A stretch of 11,140 nt of DNA from JBGCDD01 sp045105075 (GTDB lineage: Bacteria > Pseudomonadota > Alphaproteobacteria > Rhodobacterales > Rhodobacteraceae). This document shows, in pieces, positions 5,631 to 11,140 of the stretch (position 1 is the stretch's first letter; every line of letters starts with the position of its first letter). The stretch covers positions 1 to 11,140 of the forward strand of contig JBGCDD010000078.1 of the NCBI GenBank assembly GCA_045105075.1. Direction: 5' to 3'. The notes below the pieces were generated by a model, which was given only the letters and a program-made list of their open reading frames with translations, did not search any database and was not told the origin of the DNA. The position numbers and the translations under genes were made by a program.

Positions 5631-7250
5631 TTACTCAGATTTGCGCAACCGAAACCGCTGGATCTTGCCGGTTTGCGTTTTCGGCAAAGCGTCGGTGAAG
5701 ACAACGGAACGCGGGTATTTGTAGGGCGCAATTTCTGCTTTAACAAAATCTTGCAGTGCCTTGATTTTCATATCGTTATTCTGACTAGAGTCCCGCAACA
5801 CCACATGCGCTTGCACGATCATTCCACGGGCATCATCCGGCACCCCGATCACAGCACATTCGGCCACATCCGGATGCGCCAATAGCGTGGCTTCGACTTC
5901 GGGACCGGCAATATTATAGCCAGCCGACACAATCATATCGTCTGACCGCGCGGCAAAATAGAGATAGCCATCGCCGTCCATCGAAAAACTGTCACCTGTC
6001 AGGTTCCAACCATCAAGCACATACCCCTGTTGGCGCGCATCGTTCAGATACCGGCATCCGGTTGGACCGCGCACCGCCAGTTTGCCCACCGTGCCACATG
6101 GCACTTCGGCGCCGTCTGGCCCGACAATCTTGACCTCATACCCAGTCACTGGTTTGCCGGTGCAGGCCGGGCGGTGATCATCAAAGCGGTTCGAAATAAA
6201 GATGTGCAGCATCTCGGTCGCACCGATTCCATCCAACATCGGCTTGCCGGTTTTTTCGATCCATTGTGCGTAAACCGGAGCCGGCAACGTCTCGCCAGCT
6301 GAAACCGCCGCGCGCAAGGAAGACAGATCCGCGCCGTCCTCCATCGCTGTGAGCATCACCCTGTAAGCCGTTGGAGCAGTGAAACAAATCGTTGCCCGAT
6401 GAGTTTGAATGATATCGATCAAATTGGGCGGACTGGCGTCTTCCAGCAAGACCGCGGTGGCGCCAAATCGCAGTGGAAAAACCGCCAACCCTCCCAGACC
6501 GAAGGTAAACGCAAGCGGCGGTGAACCGACAAATACATCTTCCGGGGTGACGCCCAGAACCTCGCGCGCGTACCCATCGGCGATGATCAAAAGATCCCGG
6601 TGGAAATGCATGGTCGCCTTGGGCGTGCCGGTTGTCCCACTGGTGAACCCCAAAAGCGCCACATCATCGCGCCCGGTTTTGACCGCATCAAATTGCACGG
6701 GTTTGGTCAGCGCGGCGCGGTCCAATTCGGCATCGTGATTGGCGGTTCCATCAAAACCAACCACTGTTTTCAAGACCTTACTGTTCTTGGCGCAGCTGAT
6801 CATCTCGTCCATCAGCCGTGTGTCGCACAACGCCAGCGTCACCTGCGCCAGATCGACGATCTTGGTCAACTCCCCGGCGCGCAACATCGGCATCGTGTTC
6901 ACAACCACCGCGCCCGCCTTGGTCGCGGCCAACCAGCACGCCACCATCGCTGGGTTGTTTGCCGCCCGGATCAGCACCCGATGCCCCGGACGCACGCCAT
7001 AGTCATCCACAAGAGTGGCCGCGAGCCGGTTGGTCCAATCGGTCAGCTCTTTGTAACTGCGTTGGCGTCCATTTCCAATCAGCGCCGTGTGATCTCCAAA
7101 ACCCATTTTTACCATGTTATCCGTAAGTTCTACGGCGACATTAATGTATTCTGGGTATTCAAAGCCGTCCAAATTCAGATCAGGCCACTCCGACATGTCC
7201 GGCAGGTTGTCACGGGCAAATTGATCCTCATGCGCAGACGGTCCCAACAT
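5631..7250 (-). CDS. abmG: 2-aminobenzoate (anthranilate)-CoA ligase, AMP-forming
   Basis: This enzyme activates an aromatic acid with ATP and CoA to the aryl-CoA thioester, the entry step of the aerobic 2-aminobenzoyl-CoA pathway. At 539 residues it has the usual ANL-family size. Visible motifs are P-loop FTSGTTGTPK (202-211), SPPLAFTFGLGG (243-254) and SAGETLP (317-323). They continue with DGIGATEM (340-347), LTGD with Asp420 (417-420), YFAARSDDMIVSAGYNI (431-447) with the hinge Arg435, and KTQTGKIQR with catalytic Lys529. The N-terminus (GPSAHEDQFARDNLP) is typical of the benzoate/2-aminobenzoate ligase group. ATG 7250 lies one base after the acyl-CoA dehydrogenase stop and has a GGAAG site upstream. 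The neighbouring monooxygenase/reductase points to 2-aminobenzoate; benzoate or salicylate are possible alternatives. The AMP-ligase call is certain, the exact substrate likely. Confidence 0.85.
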   Translation of the reverse strand: MLGPSAHEDQFARDNLPDMSEWPDLNLDGFEYPEYINVAVELTDNMVKMGFGDHTALIGNGRQRSYKELTDWTNRLAATLVDDYGVRPGHRVLIRAANNPAMVACWLAATKAGAVVVNTMPMLRAGELTKIVDLAQVTLALCDTRLMDEMISCAKNSKVLKTVVGFDGTANHDAELDRAALTKPVQFDAVKTGRDDVALLGFTSGTTGTPKATMHFHRDLLIIADGYAREVLGVTPEDVFVGSPPLAFTFGLGGLAVFPLRFGATAVLLEDASPPNLIDIIQTHRATICFTAPTAYRVMLTAMEDGADLSSLRAAVSAGETLPAPVYAQWIEKTGKPMLDGIGATEMLHIFISNRFDDHRPACTGKPVTGYEVKIVGPDGAEVPCGTVGKLAVRGPTGCRYLNDARQQGYVLDGWNLTGDSFSMDGDGYLYFAARSDDMIVSAGYNIAGPEVEATLLAHPDVAECAVIGVPDDARGMIVQAHVVLRDSSQNNDMKIKALQDFVKAEIAPYKYPRSVVFTDALPKTQTGKIQRFRLRKSE

Positions 7251-7251
7251 G

Positions 7252-8379
7252 TCAGCTTCCCATTGCTTGGCGTGCGATCACAACTTTTTGCACGTCGGAC
7301 GCGCCCTCATAGATGCGTAACGCTCTGATTTCACGGTACAAGCTTTCAACGATCGACCCTTTGCGCACGCCGTCACCGCCATGCAACTGCACCGCAGCGT
7401 CGATCACCTTTTGTGCGGTTTCGGTGGCATGAAGCTTCGCCATCGCCGCCTCGCGGGTGACACGGGGCGCGCCCATATCCTTGGTCCAGGCAGCGCGATA
7501 AATCAGCAAAGCGCTGGCATCCACCCCGAGCGCCATATCGGCAATGTGGCCTTGAACCATTTGCAGATCAAACAATGGTGCGCCAAAAAGCTCACGATTC
7601 TGGACCCTTGCAAGGCTTTCTTCAAGTGCGCGCCGCGCAAACCCCAAAGCAGCCGCGCCAACAGTTGAGCGGAAAACATCCAAAACCGACATCGCAATCC
7701 GAAAACCCGCTCCAGCCTCACCGATCAAAGACGATGCCGGCACCCTGATGTCGTCAAAGCGCAATCGCGCCAATGGATGCGGCGCGATCACATCGATGCG
7801 CTCGGCCACGACCAAACCAGGCGTGTCCGCAGGCACCAAAAACGCCGACAGTCCGCGCGCGCCGGGCGCTTCTCCAGTGCGTGCAATCACCGTGTAAACA
7901 TCGGCGATACCGCCGTTCGAAATCCAGGTTTTTTCACCTGAAATCACAAAATCATCACCATCGCGCTGTGCTGTTGTAGTCATGTTCGCAACATCCGACC
8001 CGCTGGCCGGCTCGCTCAGTGCAAAGCCTGACAGCGCGCTGCCTGCCCGCGTCTTTTCCAGCCACATGCGCTGTTGATCTGTGCCAAAAAGCGACACAGC
8101 CCCCATACCAAGCCCTTGCATAGCAAAGCAAAAATCGGCCAACCCATCGTGACGTGCCAGTGTTTCGCGGATCAAACACAAACTGCGCACATCAAGCGCC
8201 GGGCCACCCGAATATTGCAAAACCCCTGCCTCACCCATAGCCCGCACCAACGAAACACAGGCCGCGTCGACATCGCTGTGATCGACTGGCAAATGCGCTT
8301 CGCACCAAGCCTCCAAAGTCGTGACCAGATCGCGATGACGATCTTCAAAAAACGGCCAATCGAGAAATGTTTTGTCCAT
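7252..8379 (-). CDS. acyl-CoA dehydrogenase
   Basis: This is an FAD-dependent dehydrogenase that introduces an alpha,beta double bond into an acyl-CoA and passes electrons to electron-transfer flavoprotein. The 375-residue length is standard. Family signatures are FALSEPASGSDVANM (119-133), the flavin-binding WISNGGIADVYTVIART (152-168), the R-x-x-F(D/G)-like FDDIRVP segment (208-214), and the C-terminal VQLHGGDGVRKG followed by YREIRALRIYEGASDVQ, in which Glu358 of IYEGAS is the expected catalytic base. In this cluster it probably oxidises an alicyclic or ring-opened CoA intermediate from 2-aminobenzoyl-CoA; the exact substrate is not deducible. ATG 8379 has AAGGA eight bases upstream. It is 67 bases downstream of the crotonase gene, the largest gap in the catabolic operon, and one base upstream of the ligase. 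Confidence 0.92.
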   Translation of the reverse strand: MDKTFLDWPFFEDRHRDLVTTLEAWCEAHLPVDHSDVDAACVSLVRAMGEAGVLQYSGGPALDVRSLCLIRETLARHDGLADFCFAMQGLGMGAVSLFGTDQQRMWLEKTRAGSALSGFALSEPASGSDVANMTTTAQRDGDDFVISGEKTWISNGGIADVYTVIARTGEAPGARGLSAFLVPADTPGLVVAERIDVIAPHPLARLRFDDIRVPASSLIGEAGAGFRIAMSVLDVFRSTVGAAALGFARRALEESLARVQNRELFGAPLFDLQMVQGHIADMALGVDASALLIYRAAWTKDMGAPRVTREAAMAKLHATETAQKVIDAAVQLHGGDGVRKGSIVESLYREIRALRIYEGASDVQKVVIARQAMGS

Positions 8380-8446
8380 GATCGCCGTCCTTGCTCTTCA
8401 TCTTTCCAAATAAACTCAAATCCCACAGTCGCCAAAAGCGCTGCGG
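8380..8446 (-). other. 67-base gap between crotonase and acyl-CoA dehydrogenase genes
   Basis: This short spacer holds the AAGGA ribosome site of the dehydrogenase (8388-8392). I see no terminator and no convincing promoter, so the genes are probably cotranscribed. Confidence 0.4.
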
Positions 8447-9259
8447 TCAATCGCCTTGGAACACCGGTTTTTCCTTGCCCACAAAGGCCTTGTACGCCCG
8501 TTCGAAATCACGGGTTTGCATACAAATCGCCTGCGCCTGCGCTTCGGCTTCGATCGCCTGATCCAGGCTCATGTTCCATTCCTGATTGATTTGGGTTTTG
8601 GTGATGGAATGGGCAAATGTCGGCCCAGACACCACGCGCTCGGCCAATTTCCGCGCGCCCGCTTCCAAATCATCCGAACTGTGCAGCGCGTTCCAATAGC
8701 CCCAGGCCAGTCCTTCCTGCGCCGTCATCGCCCGCCCGGTATACAGCAATTCCGCCGCTCGGCCCTGGCCAATGATACGCGGCAACATCGCACAAGCGCC
8801 CATGTCACATCCGGCCAACCCAACTTTGGTGAACAAAAACGCGCACTTGGCCTCGGGTGTGGCAAGCCGCATGTCTGACGCCATTGTGATGATCGCGCCA
8901 GCCCCAACAGCCACCCCATCCACCGCCGAAATGATGGGTTTGCCGCAATGCAACATCGCCTTGACCAGATCGCCGGTCATCCGCGTAAAGGCCAAAAGCT
9001 GCTTCATATCCATCGCGACAAGCGGGCCGATGATATCGTGCACATCGCCGCCCGATGAAAAGTTGCCCCCGTTTGACGCAAAAATCACCGCGTCCACATC
9101 ATCCGCATAGGCCAGCGCCCTAAAGGTATCGCGCAGTTCGGCGTAGCTTTCAAAGGTCAGTGGGTTTTTGCGATCTGGACGGTTCAAACGCAGCGTCGCG
9201 ATTCGCCCTTCGACCTGCCACAGAAAATGGTCAGGCGCAAAATCTGCCATATCAGTCAT
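8447..9259 (-). CDS. crotonase-fold enzyme (annotatable as enoyl-CoA hydratase family)
   Basis: The 270-residue protein has the crotonase core: RIATLRLNRPDRKNPLT (19-35), the first oxyanion-hole segment NFSSGGDVHDI (66-76), the second at DGVAVGAGAIITMASDMRLAT (114-134), FLFTKVGLAGCDMGACAMLPRIIG (141-164), and TGRAMTAQEGLAWGYWN (174-190). Aligning by eye to rat mitochondrial enoyl-CoA hydratase, Glu144 corresponds to Ile123 and Glu164 to about Phe143, and no Glu lies between 137 and 169. A simple hydratase mechanism is therefore doubtful. Asp152 in GCDMGA sits where isomerase-type and MenB/BadI-like crotonases often carry an Asp. It may isomerise or hydrolytically open the ring-derived CoA ester in this pathway (inference). 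The start at 9259 overlaps the marR-type stop (ATGA, 9256-9259); Met4 is an alternative start. Confidence 0.9.
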   Translation of the reverse strand: MTDMADFAPDHFLWQVEGRIATLRLNRPDRKNPLTFESYAELRDTFRALAYADDVDAVIFASNGGNFSSGGDVHDIIGPLVAMDMKQLLAFTRMTGDLVKAMLHCGKPIISAVDGVAVGAGAIITMASDMRLATPEAKCAFLFTKVGLAGCDMGACAMLPRIIGQGRAAELLYTGRAMTAQEGLAWGYWNALHSSDDLEAGARKLAERVVSGPTFAHSITKTQINQEWNMSLDQAIEAEAQAQAICMQTRDFERAYKAFVGKEKPVFQGD

Positions 9260-9705
9260 TCTTCACTCTCTCCCATACGTTCCAAAAGCGCGATCAAATG
9301 TTCCAATTCATCGGCTGAATATGTTGCCAGCAGCCCGTCAACCCAAAGCTCGTGATCTTGGGCCATTGCGGCAAATCGTGTGAGCCCCAAAGGGGTCAGG
9401 CGCACTCGCATGGCGCGCCGGTCACCATCCACTGTTGTGCGCTCAACCAGCCCATCGCCGACCAAACGTTCAATGATTCCAGTGACATTGCCATTGGACA
9501 CCTTTAATTTCGCCGACAGATCGCTCATCCGCAAACCGTCGCGATGGCGGTCCAAAGCCGACAGCACGTCAAAACGGGGCAGGGTGCAATCATGGCTCAG
9601 GCGCAGTCGGTCTCGCAACTGATGTTCCATCCCGCGTTGCGCGCGTAGCATGCGCAGCCAGACCCGCAGACGTTGCTTGGACAAAGGGGGCTCAAGCACG
9701 CTCAT
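9256..9705 (-). CDS. MarR-family transcriptional regulator
   Basis: This 149-residue winged-helix repressor-type protein probably controls the catabolic operon it lies in. The MarR plan is visible: an N-terminal dimerisation helix (residues 9-36), a helix-turn-helix with MSDLSAKLKVSNGNVTGIIERLVGDGLVER (60-89), the wing with DGDRRAMRVRLTPLG (93-107), and a C-terminal dimerisation helix ending MGESEE. Several MarR proteins of aromatic-CoA pathways bind the CoA thioester, so 2-aminobenzoyl-CoA is a plausible ligand (inference). ATG 9705 is preferred because it overlaps the SDR stop (ATGA, 9702-9705) and gives a normal N-terminus. The frame is open to an ATG at 9771, but those 22 residues lie over the SDR coding sequence. 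Its translation is coupled to genes on both sides, so the regulator is made with the enzymes it presumably controls. Confidence 0.92.
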   Translation of the reverse strand: MSVLEPPLSKQRLRVWLRMLRAQRGMEHQLRDRLRLSHDCTLPRFDVLSALDRHRDGLRMSDLSAKLKVSNGNVTGIIERLVGDGLVERTTVDGDRRAMRVRLTPLGLTRFAAMAQDHELWVDGLLATYSADELEHLIALLERMGESEE

Positions 9706-10448
9706 ACTTCGCCGCCAGAAATCGAAATTGCCTGGCCTGTGATCCCGTCGGAACCCGGTCCGCACAGCCACAAAGCCGATGCGGTCACCTCGTGAGGATC
9801 GATCAACCTGTTCTGCGGGCTCATTTTTTTTAAAACCGCACGGGCCTGTTGCGAAGTTTGACCCGTCTTAGCGGTGATGTTGGTGATCGAACGTTCGGTC
9901 ATTTCGGTGTCCAAAAACCCCGGGCACAGCGCGTTCACCGTCAGCCCGCTACGCGCGGTTTCCTGCGCCAGCGCGCGCGTCAGTCCAATCACACCATGCT
10001 TTGCTGCGGAATAGGGCGCCACGTAGGGATAGCCCTTTAGACCGGCGGTCGAGGCAATCGCAATCAAACGCCCCCAGGGCGCCTTTTTCATCGCCTCATA
10101 TGCGGCGCGAAACGTAAAGAACACTCCGGTCAGGTTCACGTCCAAAATCGCGTTCCAATCCGCGGTGCTTGTGCGCCCAAACGGGGCACTGGACGACGCG
10201 CCTGCATTGGCGATCACCACATCCGTTGGCCCAACGGTGTCAAACATGGCTGCGACGGCTTGTTCATCGGTCACATCGCAAACTACTGATTTTATGTTCT
10301 TTCTGCTGGCGACGACGCGATCCAGCGCTTCGATGGTGCGCCCGGAAATCCAAACCGTGGCCCCCGCATCGGCAAAACCTTGCGCCATGTTCGCGCCAAG
10401 ACCGGTGCCACCGCCAGTGATCAAGACTGTTTTGCCGGCCAGCGTCAT
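9702..10448 (-). CDS. SDR-family NAD(P)-dependent oxidoreductase
   Basis: This 248-residue classical short-chain dehydrogenase has the cofactor motif TGGGTGLG (11-18), NAGA (81-84), Asn105 in DVNLTG, and the catalytic Ser133, Tyr146 and Lys150 (YSAAK). CPGFLDTEM follows at 175-183. The second strand ends in WISGRT with Arg37 and no acidic residue, which favours NADP(H), although this is only a rule of thumb. It probably acts as a hydroxyacyl-CoA or keto-reductase/dehydrogenase on an alicyclic or ring-opened intermediate of 2-aminobenzoyl-CoA breakdown; the substrate is inferred from context. ATG 10448 is chosen because it overlaps the upstream reductase stop (ATGA, 10445-10448) and starts with the usual MTLAGKTVLITGG. 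An in-frame ATG at 10526 would add 26 Arg/Pro-rich residues. The marR-type gene follows with a second ATGA overlap. Confidence 0.9.
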   Translation of the reverse strand: MTLAGKTVLITGGGTGLGANMAQGFADAGATVWISGRTIEALDRVVASRKNIKSVVCDVTDEQAVAAMFDTVGPTDVVIANAGASSSAPFGRTSTADWNAILDVNLTGVFFTFRAAYEAMKKAPWGRLIAIASTAGLKGYPYVAPYSAAKHGVIGLTRALAQETARSGLTVNALCPGFLDTEMTERSITNITAKTGQTSQQARAVLKKMSPQNRLIDPHEVTASALWLCGPGSDGITGQAISISGGEV

Positions 10449-11140
10449 ACCCGAATCCCAAGCCCTTCGCCGCGTTCGGCCAGGCGCTGCATCTGGTCGC
10501 GTCCGGGGTAATAAGGCGCGGGCCACTGGGTTTGATCATCGCCCAACGCGGCGGCGGCGTGCAGGGTCCAATAGGGATCCGACAGGTGTGGGCGCGCAAG
10601 GCACACCAGATCGGCGCGCCCGGCCATCAGGATCGAATTGACGTGGTCGGGTTCATAAATATTGCCGACCGCCATGGTGGGAATGCCGCGTTCATTGCGG
10701 ATGCGGTCGGAAAACGGGGTCTGGAACATGCGGCCATAAACCGGGCGGGCCTGCGCGCTGGTTTGCCCGGCTGACACATCAACGATGTCCACGCCAGCAT
10801 CGCGAAACAGTGTTGCAATTTCAACGGCTTCCGCACCATCTATGCCCTGATCACCAGCCCAGTCCGTGGCCGAAATGCGCACCGACATTGGCCTGTCCTG
10901 GGGCCAGACTGCGCGCATTGCGTTAAAGACTTCCAAAGGATAGCGCATGCGGTTTTCAAGGCTGCCGCCGTACTCATCCGTGCGAATGTTGGACAGTGGC
11001 GAGATAAAGGACGAGATCAGGTAACCATGGGCTGCGTGCAGTTCGATCATGTCAAACCCGGCGCGTGCGGCCATTTCGGTGGCAGCGACAAACTGGTCGC
11101 GCACGGCGTCCATATCGGCGCGCTCCATCGCCTTGGGGGT
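10445..11140 (-). CDS. C-terminal OYE domain of 2-aminobenzoyl-CoA monooxygenase/reductase (5' part outside window)
   Basis: The frame is open through the window edge, giving the last 231 residues, beginning TPKAMERADM. It is an Old Yellow Enzyme-type FMN domain: FDMIELHAAHGYLISSFISP carries the active-site His-x-x-His, RTDEYGGSLENR is the family signature, and MAVGNIYEP and ADLVCLARPHLSDP cover the phosphate-binding end. The stretch around SAGQTSAQARPVYGRMFQTPFSDRIRNE is what I recognise from fused salicylyl-CoA 5-hydroxylase/oxidoreductase proteins, the family of 2-aminobenzoyl-CoA monooxygenase/reductase. Those carry an N-terminal FAD hydroxylase, which would lie beyond the right edge. In that enzyme the hydroxylase and reductase halves convert 2-aminobenzoyl-CoA to a dearomatised 5-oxo-cyclohexene product. 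A stand-alone enoate reductase is the alternative. It overlaps the SDR start by 4 bases. Confidence 0.82.
   Translation of the reverse strand, partial: TPKAMERADMDAVRDQFVAATEMAARAGFDMIELHAAHGYLISSFISPLSNIRTDEYGGSLENRMRYPLEVFNAMRAVWPQDRPMSVRISATDWAGDQGIDGAEAVEIATLFRDAGVDIVDVSAGQTSAQARPVYGRMFQTPFSDRIRNERGIPTMAVGNIYEPDHVNSILMAGRADLVCLARPHLSDPYWTLHAAAALGDDQTQWPAPYYPGRDQMQRLAERGEGLGIRV

Noticed and set aside
6600..7328. Plus-strand 242-codon open frame opposite the ligase
   Set aside because: It is antisense to the conserved AMP-ligase, and its composition (His/Arg/Gln-rich) is typical of a shadow frame.
10449..10526. N-terminal extension of the SDR by 26 residues
   Set aside because: It is Arg/Pro-rich sequence lying over the reductase gene. 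The start at 10448 gives the standard SDR N-terminus and an ATGA overlap.

Overview
The window looks like a chromosomal segment of an alphaproteobacterium, most likely a marine or soil Rhodobacteraceae (Roseobacter-type) member. The reasons are the moderately high GC content, the tightly packed operons, and protein sequences that resemble that group by eye. No rRNA, tRNA, insertion sequence, CRISPR array or phage gene is visible.

Layout: (1) Positions 1-687, minus strand: the N-terminal 229 residues of a GT-A/GT8-like putative glycosyltransferase, cut by the window edge. (2) Positions 688-818: a divergent intergenic region with small dyads. (3) Positions 819-1712, plus: an Ala/Pro-rich repeat protein with an unrecognised C-terminal domain. 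(4) Positions 1713-1820: a short intergenic region holding a long interrupted hairpin. (5) Positions 1821-2615, plus: L-aspartate dehydrogenase (nadX type), whose stop codon directly abuts that of the opposing dctM. (6) Positions 2616-5437, minus: a complete tripartite TRAP transporter read dctP-dctQ-dctM, with a GC-rich hairpin between dctP and dctQ and an ATGA overlap between dctQ and dctM. (7) Positions 5438-5630: the non-coding dctP leader, with three direct GCACAG repeats. (8) Positions 5631 to the right edge, minus: a catabolic operon read from right to left. Its order is bifunctional flavin monooxygenase/OYE reductase (C-terminal part only), SDR dehydrogenase, MarR regulator, crotonase-fold enzyme, acyl-CoA dehydrogenase, aryl-CoA ligase. 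The first four genes are joined by ATGA stop/start overlaps and the last two are one base apart.

How it fits together: the operon matches the aerobic 2-aminobenzoyl-CoA (anthranilate) route known from Azoarcus/Aromatoleum evansii. In that route a ligase activates anthranilate to its CoA thioester. A fused monooxygenase/reductase then hydroxylates and dearomatises the ring without a dioxygenase. Crotonase, acyl-CoA dehydrogenase and SDR enzymes open and beta-oxidise the product. The MarR protein inside the operon is the natural candidate sensor, and the TRAP transporter immediately downstream on the same strand is a candidate uptake system for anthranilate or a related carboxylate; that link is inference. 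The crotonase lacks both canonical hydratase glutamates and may be the ring-opening or isomerising enzyme, which is the most interesting enzymatic question here. Aspartate dehydrogenase, the glycosyltransferase-like gene and the repeat protein have no clear role in this pathway.
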